DNA of 64,000 nucleotides, taken from assembly GCA_030372985.1 (NCBI GenBank), contig JAUCQB010000249.1, forward strand, positions 1 through 64,000. The letters are read 5' to 3'. Each line of letters starts with the position of its first letter. Within the stretch, counting starts at the first letter, position 1. The translations under genes and the position numbers were made by a program. Source of the stretch: Phycisphaerae bacterium. GTDB lineage: Bacteria; Planctomycetota; Phycisphaerae; UBA1845; PWPN01. Below are positions 1 through 6,137 of the stretch, piece by piece. The notes under the pieces are model-generated. The model did not search any database. It saw nothing but the letters and a program-made list of their open reading frames with translations, and was not told the origin of the DNA.

Positions 1-276
1 GTATTATACAACATGGAACCCATCATTTCTTATTAATATACTAAATTTCATCTTATCGGACTTTGTATCTACAAGTCTTTGATCTTCAATAGATTACGAA
101 GATCCGTCATTTGCACAAGTGCCAGGAATATGTTATCATGTTTCATACAGACGTCAACCCCTGCTGGCGGTCAGACGCCGATGTCTGTTGAAGAGAGCGA
201 CTGCCAAGCCGGGCGAAGGCCGGCAGCGTGCCGACCGACATGCAGGTCTGATCGAGCGAGCTGGCAATAGGAGTGG
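1..276. other. AT-rich leader upstream of the tagging operon
   Basis: No convincing gene lies here. The first ~100 bases are strikingly AT-rich compared with the GC-rich window, with several short A/T runs, and GC content rises sharply after about position 120. This is the only sizeable non-coding stretch before the operon that starts at 277, so the operon promoter is probably within it, but I cannot assign -35/-10 boxes with confidence. The short open frames here have no recognisable product. Confidence 0.4.
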
Positions 277-843
277 GTGTCAGGTATGCCGGTTCTGTAT
301 CTTCATCCTCAGATCGATTTGTCGACAACCCAGCGTGTGGTGATTGATAAGCCGGGTCTTTATCCGCTGAAGGGGGATTCCTCGGGGACAAGACGAGAAG
401 CCCATTGGCCGCGCGGCGTCTGGCTTGCATTGTTGGTTTGCCATCTCGGCGACTTCGTGACACGGCGGGCTTCCGGCACTGAGACGCAAGCTCGACACGT
501 CGTGAGGCTGAGCGGTCGTCCGCTGCTGGGTGATCTGGAACGCCTTTCGGGCGAGGTCGAGGTCGACCTGAGCGGTGCCGGCCCTGCTGATCCCTCCTCT
601 CGTTACTGCGTTCAATACAGGCAACTTGACGGGCCGCCTGTCGAGTTCCGGATGCCGGATGTCAGTACCCTGCGATGCCGGTATTCGACCCGGCCGCTAG
701 GTGGTCGAAGAGCGGTTCGGTGCAGCGGCTGTTATCGGTTGTTCAGCGACAGGGCTTGGAGGTCGGAGTTAGGCAGGACGTGCCCGGCGTGCGGGTGGTC
801 CGCGCGTGAGGAGGATGAGGTGGATTGTGAGAGTCCTTTTTGA
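277..843 (+). CDS. Zinc-ribbon protein heading the hybrid Ub/Pup operon
   Basis: A 188-residue protein of unknown family, first gene of the operon. The C-terminus holds a clear four-cysteine metal site (Cys149-x2-Cys152 and Cys169-x2-Cys172, separated by 16 residues), typical of a zinc ribbon or treble-clef finger. The N-terminal ~140 residues match nothing I recognise. By position beside E1- and E2-like genes it could be an E3-like or scaffold component, but one four-Cys ribbon is not a RING, so that is only inference. The start is ambiguous: GTG at 277 lies 3 bases after an AGGAG (269-273), while ATG at 286 lies 12 bases after it. Its stop at 843 overlaps the start of the E1-like gene, which indicates translational coupling. 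Confidence 0.75.
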   Translation: MSGMPVLYLHPQIDLSTTQRVVIDKPGLYPLKGDSSGTRREAHWPRGVWLALLVCHLGDFVTRRASGTETQARHVVRLSGRPLLGDLERLSGEVEVDLSGAGPADPSSRYCVQYRQLDGPPVEFRMPDVSTLRCRYSTRPLGGRRAVRCSGCYRLFSDRAWRSELGRTCPACGWSAREEDEVDCESPF

Positions 844-1885
844 TGGTTTGGGGAACGCAGGCCAAGCCATTGTGCAAGCCCTCTGCGCCCTGCGGTTCTG
901 CTGTCAGGCCGTCGCGCATCCCAAGATCTGGCTTGCAGATAGCGCTGTCTGGCGTCCGCGTCACGCCCGTGCCGGGCTGGTGAGCGGGCAGGACGTGGGG
1001 CTGCCGAAGGTCGAGACTACGCGTCGCCGGTTGACGGATGGCGGCTGGCCGGCCGACCGTGTTCGCGCGGAGCAGACGGATATTCGGAATTGTCCGCGAT
1101 CGCGGTACGAGGGCAGCGTGACGCTGGCCTTGACGGACAGCCATGAAACCAAGGCTCTCTCGGTCGAACGGGCTTTGAGCGTGGGTTGCCCAGCGATTGC
1201 CGTCGGTCTTGGGCGAACGGAGGCCATTGTCGAGAGCTTCTCTCCATCGGGGGCGGGTTACTGTTGTATTCACTATCGCGATGAGGGTTATTCCCTACGA
1301 CATCCCTGCATGGCGGATGTGAGGCAGGTCAGCGCGACTGAGACGGCCGGCCGATTACCGACCGAGGCCGCCGCCCGGCTTGTGGTGCGCCTGATCGCCG
1401 GCTGGAGTTCAACGGGGGAGTTGTCAGGGGGTAGAGGATGGAGGGTGACGGAGCGGGGAACTGACGAGTTCCGCTTCGAGCGGGATGGCTGCTGTCCGGG
1501 GCTTCACGATCCTCCCGTCTGCGATGCCAACACCTTGTCGTTGTCGGCGACACCGAAACGGATCCGCATCGACGAACTGTTGGAAGGACTGGGGGTGTCT
1601 GCGACGTATGCCGACCGGCCGTTGGCGTGGAAGTGGCAGTGCCGGACCTGCGGGGAGGAGCATCTGCTTCACAGTGTTCACCCGGCCGCGTCCTGTCCTG
1701 TCTGTGGAGGCCCCATGACGGCCGGCTTCGAGACGGCCAGCGGTTTAGACGTCTGCGAGCTGCGGGCGTTGGCCGGTGCCGACAGCCTGCCCACTCTGGC
1801 CGCGATGGGGCTGGCTGAAGAGCGTCTTCTTCGGTGCACGGTGGCTGACCGCATTATCTGGGTCCGGCTGAAAGGTGTGGAATAG
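815..1885 (+). CDS. E1-like (ThiF/MoeB-family) adenylating enzyme with C-terminal zinc ribbon
   Basis: Predicted to adenylate the C-terminus of a ubiquitin-like protein. The N-terminal Rossmann fold has the nucleotide-binding GLGNAG (residues 11-16), an aspartate-bearing central strand (LALTDSHETK) and a following strand of the type ThiF proteins use to return the activated partner. A Cys-Cys pair (GYCCIHYRD, Cys150/151) lies where E1 proteins have zinc-binding or catalytic cysteines. An extra C-terminal ~150 residues contain a zinc ribbon (Cys276, Cys279, Cys294, Cys297) that ordinary ThiF/MoeB lacks. It overlaps the preceding zinc-ribbon gene and ends 2 bp before the E2-like gene. The start is unclear: in-frame GTG 806, ATG 815 and GTG 827 are possible, the last giving the neatest N-terminus and ribosome-site spacing. 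Sequence divergence is high, so substrate is unknown. Confidence 0.72.
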   Translation: MRWIVRVLFDGLGNAGQAIVQALCALRFCCQAVAHPKIWLADSAVWRPRHARAGLVSGQDVGLPKVETTRRRLTDGGWPADRVRAEQTDIRNCPRSRYEGSVTLALTDSHETKALSVERALSVGCPAIAVGLGRTEAIVESFSPSGAGYCCIHYRDEGYSLRHPCMADVRQVSATETAGRLPTEAAARLVVRLIAGWSSTGELSGGRGWRVTERGTDEFRFERDGCCPGLHDPPVCDANTLSLSATPKRIRIDELLEGLGVSATYADRPLAWKWQCRTCGEEHLLHSVHPAASCPVCGGPMTAGFETASGLDVCELRALAGADSLPTLAAMGLAEERLLRCTVADRIIWVRLKGVE

Positions 1886-1887
1886 CC

Positions 1888-2478
1888 ATGGATTACCGAC
1901 TTGACAGAGTGGAGATCCCTCGCCTCAAGCAGCTCGAGGGCGACTGCAACTGGTTTCAGCTCCACCAGGTCTTCGGGCGCGGGATCATGCGGTTGCTGGA
2001 TCTGGACTTGCGCGTGCAGGCCTTCGCCTGGCGATTGCAGGATATCGAGCCGGTCCCGAACGCCGGGCCCTGGCATGTTCAAATCGCGCTGGGCAACGGC
2101 ATGCTGGCGCAGCCCATGGTCCGGATCGTGCCGAGCGCCGCCGGGTTTGTTCCGGCCAGCGGAAACATCTCCGACTGGACCGAGGGCAGCGAGATTCCGG
2201 CCGGCCTGGTCTGTTATTCGTCGCGGTGGGACCCGACCCGGCACACGCTGGCCTGGGTGGTGCATCAGGTTGCCCGCATCATCAGTGGCGAGGTGTTCCA
2301 TCTGGAAGCAAGCCCGCTCTCTCGACGGGGCCGCGACTGGCAGGCGCAGGCCCTGACCCTTGGCTGGCTTCCGGCTTGCATCCTGCCTCCGGTATCCGCG
2401 GAGCTGTTGTTTCTTTGCGCGCCAAGTGAGGCCTTGCACGGCCCCTGCTGCGAGGGGATCGAATTCGATGTGTTTTGA
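1888..2478 (+). CDS. E2-like ubiquitin-conjugating-fold protein
   Basis: A 196-residue protein that I read as a UBC/E2 fold. The central part runs PWHVQIALGNG, a Pro-containing strand region, then GLVCYSSRWDP followed by HTLAWVVHQVARII. This mirrors the E2 core in which the catalytic cysteine sits in G-x-hydrophobic-Cys, a short gap leads to Trp-Ser/Asp-Pro, and a helix follows. On that reading Cys109 is the catalytic thiol that would receive the modifier from the upstream E1-like protein. The usual His-Pro-Asn before the cysteine is missing, as in many bacterial E2 families. Its start follows the E1 stop by 2 bp, and its stop overlaps the next gene by 11 bp. The family call rests on pattern matching and should be tested with profile or structure comparison. 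Confidence 0.62.
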   Translation: MDYRLDRVEIPRLKQLEGDCNWFQLHQVFGRGIMRLLDLDLRVQAFAWRLQDIEPVPNAGPWHVQIALGNGMLAQPMVRIVPSAAGFVPASGNISDWTEGSEIPAGLVCYSSRWDPTRHTLAWVVHQVARIISGEVFHLEASPLSRRGRDWQAQALTLGWLPACILPPVSAELLFLCAPSEALHGPCCEGIEFDVF

Positions 2479-3100
2479 AGTGCGCGAGGAGCTGTTTTCG
2501 GCGGGCAGACGGTTCTGGCGTGCCGACGGCAAGGCCGGACCGAACGGGGCCGAGGAGTGGCTCTTGAGCAAGAGAGCCATCGACGACGCGAATGCGCTCG
2601 TTCGGGTCCTCGATTACCCGTCATGGTGTCAGGGTGATCCGGAGACGGTCCGGAGCCTGCTGGCCGAAGAATGCGTCGGCCTGACCGATGCCGGGAAAGA
2701 GATGCCGAAAGCGTCGGGCATCGATGGCATCGAGGTCGGCGAGGATACGTATGAGGTCGGCGACTGCTCGATCCGCTGGCGGGCAAGCCCCAACCGTGAG
2801 CGGCTTTGCGGCCAGGTGCTGCTGGCTCGGCTGGGCGCCGCGTGTCTCGGCAACACCGGCTTTCAGTGTTACCTGCTGCGCCTGAACTGGAGCATTCGGT
2901 TCGCGTGCATCGCCTGTTGCGATGAAGGGGTGGCCGCGCGGGTCGTGGTTCCGACCGCGGACGAAAGATGGCGTGCGCTGGCCACACAGGCGTTGAATGC
3001 GGTGGCTCGCCACTTGCAGCCTCAGATTGCGTGGTGGTCCGCACCAGCAGAGTCGCTGGCGGATCTTTTTGGGAGTGCCCACATCGGAGTTGGCACCTGA
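2468..3100 (+). CDS. Uncharacterised protein between the E2-like and ubiquitin-like genes
   Basis: A 210-residue protein with no recognised domain. It starts at an ATG that overlaps the end of the E2-like gene by 11 bp and ends 19 bp before the ubiquitin-like gene, so it is embedded in the operon. It looks cytoplasmic and soluble: no signal peptide, and one moderately hydrophobic stretch (about residues 120-155, rich in Cys, Leu and Ala) that is too mixed to be a clear membrane helix. It has several cysteines (WCQGD, EECVG, GDCSIRW, CIACCDEG) but no zinc-finger spacing. Position suggests a dedicated partner or a degenerate E2/RWD-like fold; neither is demonstrated. Confidence 0.7.
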   Translation: MCFEVREELFSAGRRFWRADGKAGPNGAEEWLLSKRAIDDANALVRVLDYPSWCQGDPETVRSLLAEECVGLTDAGKEMPKASGIDGIEVGEDTYEVGDCSIRWRASPNRERLCGQVLLARLGAACLGNTGFQCYLLRLNWSIRFACIACCDEGVAARVVVPTADERWRALATQALNAVARHLQPQIAWWSAPAESLADLFGSAHIGVGT

Positions 3101-3119
3101 TTTACAGAAGGAGGTCGTG

Positions 3120-3431
3120 ATGGAAATGGTAACCCAAGTGATCGAGTCGAAGAAGCGGTTTCGTCTGACCAGGCGGGACGGGACCACCATTCCCTGCCGA
3201 ATCCCGGAGTCTTACTCCGTCGGCGAGGCAGCGAAGGTCCTGGCCGAGCGTGCGGGCTACGAACCGCAGCAGGCGGCGGCGAGGGAGGGGATGGGCTTTC
3301 GCCTCGGCGTGCAGGAGGACGCCGGTCTGCGGCTGCTGCCCGATGACACCCGCTTCGGGGACCTTCCCGAGGAAGCTCAGTTCAGGGTGATCCCCAGCCT
3401 GGCTCCTGCAGCGGTTCTTCCGAGGGCCTGA
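3120..3431 (+). CDS. Ubiquitin-like beta-grasp protein without a Gly-Gly tail
   Basis: A 103-residue protein with a strong ribosome site (AAGGAGG at 3108-3114, five bases before ATG 3120). The pattern is beta-grasp: a first hairpin (KRFRLTRRDGTTIPCRIP), a helix (YSVGEAAKVLAERAGY), a strand (GFRLGVQEDAGLRLLP) and a final DDTRFGDLPEEAQFRVIP, which resembles the turn and last strand of ubiquitin and of YukD/EsaB proteins. The C-terminus is VLPRA, so there is no encoded diglycine and no obvious protease site that would expose one. It is either activated through an unusual C-terminus or acts as a non-conjugated adaptor. It sits 2 bp before the JAB gene and after the E1/E2-like genes, which supports the ubiquitin-like reading. 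Confidence 0.65.
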   Translation: MEMVTQVIESKKRFRLTRRDGTTIPCRIPESYSVGEAAKVLAERAGYEPQQAAAREGMGFRLGVQEDAGLRLLPDDTRFGDLPEEAQFRVIPSLAPAAVLPRA

Positions 3432-3433
3432 CC

Positions 3434-4426
3434 GTGAAAGGCGACACCCGCCGGCAAGTTCTGATTGTGGCGAACCGCGGCAACGGTGAGATCCTGTATT
3501 GCGAGTTGTTGCGCGAGTGGTTCGAGCAGTTGCTCATCGATCACACCCTCTTCGAGGCGGGCGTGGCCGGCCTCGGGGAGATGCGTGTTCGCCCGAGGGT
3601 GGAGGCGGCGGAAGATGCCACCGGAATGATCGTCGGGTGGCGCGTCACTCTGTTCACCGACGATGACCGGATCATCTTCCGCCGCCGCTGGCCGGTGAGT
3701 GTCTTGGAGCCGACCGCCCGGGCAGTGGCCGCTCAGTGCCGGCCTCTGATGGAACGGAACCAGGTCATTTACTGGGCGACTCGATATGACATGGAGCGGA
3801 GCGGCGGGTCTTCAGGTGACGGTATCGAATTCGATGAAGCGGATGCGGCCGGCGACGGGCTGGCGATCACACCGTTGCTTCCTGTCCTGGAGCCGCCGGC
3901 GACGGGCACGATGGTCTGCGACTGTTTCCCGATCGACCTCGTGTTGGTCTTAAGCCCCGACGCCTTCGGCCAGTTGATTCGTCCGATCCGTGACGGAATC
4001 AGTGCGGAATGTGAGATCGCTTGGGCCGCGGGTCTGCGCTTGGCTCGCTCGAAGGAGGATCAGACGCTGATTTACCAGGCTTCGAGCCTGAAGCGAATTG
4101 TCAGCCGCGGCGCCACCGCCGGCCGGGTGCCCCTGGAGGCGGCGGATCTGCTGGCGGCGGTCTGCCTTGAGGAGCCTGTGCTGTTGCTGCACACCCACAC
4201 GGTTCCATCGGAGAGCAAGGATCGGGGTGCACTCCTGGCGTGCTCCTGGGACGACCTGCGGTGCATGTATCGGTTGCGGGCGGGGAGCCTGTTCGGGATC
4301 GTGAGCGGCCGTCTTCCGCTGGAGCTGCGGATCTACGGCTTTGAGAACGGTCGTGTTCGAGAGATGAATGCAAAAGTTCTCGTGACAAGCGGGATGGAAG
4401 GAGGGACCGATGGCACGGAAGTCTGA
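3434..4426 (+). CDS. JAB/JAMM-domain metalloprotease with long N-terminal extension
   Basis: A 330-residue protein starting at GTG. The C-terminal third carries a JAMM zinc-protease signature: a glutamate (Glu194 in AECEIAWAAG), the His253-Thr-His255 pair in VLLLHTHTVPS, and Ser271-Trp-Asp-Asp274 followed by a helix and a strand (FGIVSGR). JAMM enzymes cut ubiquitin-like proteins from targets or process their precursors. Here the gap between the HxH and SxxD elements is about eight residues longer than in the classical motif, so an inserted loop is likely. Residues 1-150 form a separate domain I do not recognise. It starts 2 bp after the ubiquitin-like gene and overlaps the next gene by 17 bp. 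Confidence 0.68.
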   Translation: MKGDTRRQVLIVANRGNGEILYCELLREWFEQLLIDHTLFEAGVAGLGEMRVRPRVEAAEDATGMIVGWRVTLFTDDDRIIFRRRWPVSVLEPTARAVAAQCRPLMERNQVIYWATRYDMERSGGSSGDGIEFDEADAAGDGLAITPLLPVLEPPATGTMVCDCFPIDLVLVLSPDAFGQLIRPIRDGISAECEIAWAAGLRLARSKEDQTLIYQASSLKRIVSRGATAGRVPLEAADLLAAVCLEEPVLLLHTHTVPSESKDRGALLACSWDDLRCMYRLRAGSLFGIVSGRLPLELRIYGFENGRVREMNAKVLVTSGMEGGTDGTEV

Positions 4427-4952
4427 AGAAGAAGATGCGGTGGTGCAGCAAGAGCTGGAGTCGTTTTCGAAGGCGATGGAGACGGGCGACCCGGGCGGCG
4501 TCGTTGGCGTGATTAACCGGCTGATCGAGCGATTCGGTTCGCAGATCGTGGAACGGCTGCTGACTCGCCTGGCGGCCGCCGAGGCCAGAGTTCATGCCGT
4601 TGAGGAGGCCCTGGCAAAGACCAGGAACCTGTTGGATTCGCTCCTGGCCGCCCCGCGGCGTATCGAGCGGCTGCTTGCCGTGGTGCCCGAAGATCATGAT
4701 GGGGAGGAGGTTCTGTGGGGCCTGGTGGCCGGCCCGCCGGTGATGGCCTGCCGCTTCCACAAGGATGTCGATCCGGAGGCGATCGGGGATCCCGATGAGC
4801 GTGTTTTTGTGTGGCTGGTCCAGTCAGCAGACGGCCTGGTGATCCGGGGGCGGATCGACGTCCCGCCGCTGGTGGACTCGGGCCTGGAGAGGGAGTTCGT
4901 GTTCCAGGGAGTTGTCGAGGAAGGAGACGAGACAAATGAAGAAGCTCAGTAG
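4410..4952 (+). CDS. Coiled-coil plus OB protein, N-terminal half of a split Mpa/ARC-like ATPase
   Basis: A 180-residue soluble protein. Residues ~48-80 form a heptad-like coiled coil (VERLLTRLAAAEARVHAVEE), followed at ~82-150 by APRRIERLLAVV and a five-strand region ending in VFVWLVQSADGLVIRGR. This order, coiled coil then 'leucine-x-x-proline-x-arginine' linker then OB barrel with a DPE-type turn (KDVDPEAIG), is the layout of the N-terminus of mycobacterial Mpa/ARC proteasomal ATPases, where the coiled coil binds Pup. In Mpa it is continuous with the AAA domain; here it is a separate gene. A strong GGAAGGAGGG precedes the ATG. It overlaps the JAB gene and the AAA gene by 17 bp each, so the two ATPase halves are probably made together. 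Confidence 0.68.
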   Translation: MARKSEEEDAVVQQELESFSKAMETGDPGGVVGVINRLIERFGSQIVERLLTRLAAAEARVHAVEEALAKTRNLLDSLLAAPRRIERLLAVVPEDHDGEEVLWGLVAGPPVMACRFHKDVDPEAIGDPDERVFVWLVQSADGLVIRGRIDVPPLVDSGLEREFVFQGVVEEGDETNEEAQ

Positions 4953-6126
4953 CAATGGTTCCATGACGTGCATTCAGCTTCAGGACCGCGATGGGCAGAA
5001 CTATGTCGCCCGCGTGAAAGGAAGTGTCGCCCAACGGCTGAAGCAGGCGTCAGAGAAGGGGTCGTTGGTCAGGGTTGCGGTGGACGAACACGGCCGCATC
5101 GGCCGCATCCGCTGGGGAAACGGGCACGCTTCATTGCCGCTCCGGATGCAGCGCTTCGCAGCGCAGATCGAACCGCCCGTCCATCCGGTGTACATGCCCG
5201 ACGAGTGGAAGGAGCTCATGGCCGAGATCATCGACCCGGACAGCAGGCGAAGGAGGTTCCTCTTCCACGGTAGCGAGGGCGGGGGAAAGACCACCTTCAT
5301 TCGGCTCATTATCATGGAATGCCGCCGACTGTGGGGGGAGGACCGGACGGTTGTCCTGGTGCTGCGAGCCGAGCCCGACGACCGATTCGTCGGCGCGTTG
5401 GAGAGCAAGCTTGTGGATTACGCAGAGACCACAGGGTTGCTGATCAAGGCCGGGTATCACGTGATCTGGCAGATGCCCGAGCTGGAAGCGCAGTTTGCCG
5501 TGGGTGATTACCGGGCAGGCTGGGATCTGAAGTATCAGGCTTCGCTGAGGGAGCTGCTCGACGGGGCGGGTCCCTCGGGTCACAGACCCAGCCTGGTGCT
5601 TGCCGACTGCAACTATCTCGATCGGCTGGAGCCGCCCACCCAGTCCCGCTTCCACAAGATCCACATCACCGTGAGCTCGGACTTTGCCCGAGGGCTCCTG
5701 ACGGCGCACTGGCCGAGCGAGCTGCCGCTGAACGGGACACCCAGCGGTCAGTTGATCCGCATGCTCCTGGACAGATGCTACCGGGAGCCTGTGGCCACGG
5801 GGACGCTCGCGAGCCGCAAGAAGCTGGTGCTGCGGATTCCCGATCTGACGGCCTGGAACGGTCGCTTTCTGGCCGACTTTACGGCCGACATCGAGCAACG
5901 GGCGAAGTCGCGGATGCGAAAGGACCCCGCGTTTGTCGTGGATGAGGGGTTCGTGCTGTCGGTGCTCGCCGATCACCTGGCGGCGGCGGTGCGGCCGGCG
6001 GTTGAGGCCGCGGGTACGGCTGCAATGCGGCGGTACCTGGTCGTGCCCTGCGATCCCCTGGATCCCATCGTAGCGATTCAGCCGACGTTGAAGTGGTGCC
6101 GGGAGACCCAGTTCCTGGGTTCGTAG
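4936..6126 (+). CDS. OB plus AAA ATPase, C-terminal half of a split Mpa/ARC-like unfoldase
   Basis: A 396-residue ATPase. Residues 1-70 look like an OB barrel (QLQDRDGQNYVARVKGS, then LVRVAVDEHGRIGRI). A P-loop HGSEGGGKTT (Lys118) follows. The expected Walker B strand reads HVIWQMPELEAQF, so the usual Asp-Glu is not evident. A sensor-1-like Asn226 (LVLADCNYLD) and an Arg238 (PTQSRFHKIHI) sit where Mpa has its asparagine and arginine finger. The C-terminal helical part has ADFTADIEQRAKSR, reminiscent of the Mpa/ARC lid. The C-terminal residues FLGS do not resemble the proteasome-docking tail of Mpa. ATG 4936 is chosen because of a GGAAGGAG just upstream. Likely role: unfolds Pup- or Ubl-tagged proteins. 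Hydrolysis is uncertain because of the altered Walker B. Confidence 0.7.
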   Translation: MKKLSSNGSMTCIQLQDRDGQNYVARVKGSVAQRLKQASEKGSLVRVAVDEHGRIGRIRWGNGHASLPLRMQRFAAQIEPPVHPVYMPDEWKELMAEIIDPDSRRRRFLFHGSEGGGKTTFIRLIIMECRRLWGEDRTVVLVLRAEPDDRFVGALESKLVDYAETTGLLIKAGYHVIWQMPELEAQFAVGDYRAGWDLKYQASLRELLDGAGPSGHRPSLVLADCNYLDRLEPPTQSRFHKIHITVSSDFARGLLTAHWPSELPLNGTPSGQLIRMLLDRCYREPVATGTLASRKKLVLRIPDLTAWNGRFLADFTADIEQRAKSRMRKDPAFVVDEGFVLSVLADHLAAAVRPAVEAAGTAAMRRYLVVPCDPLDPIVAIQPTLKWCRETQFLGS

Positions 6127-6137
6127 GGGGCGAGTCC

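Noticed and set aside
277-843. RING-type E3 ligase
   Set aside because: Only four cysteines in a single CxxC...CxxC arrangement are visible; a RING needs eight ligands.
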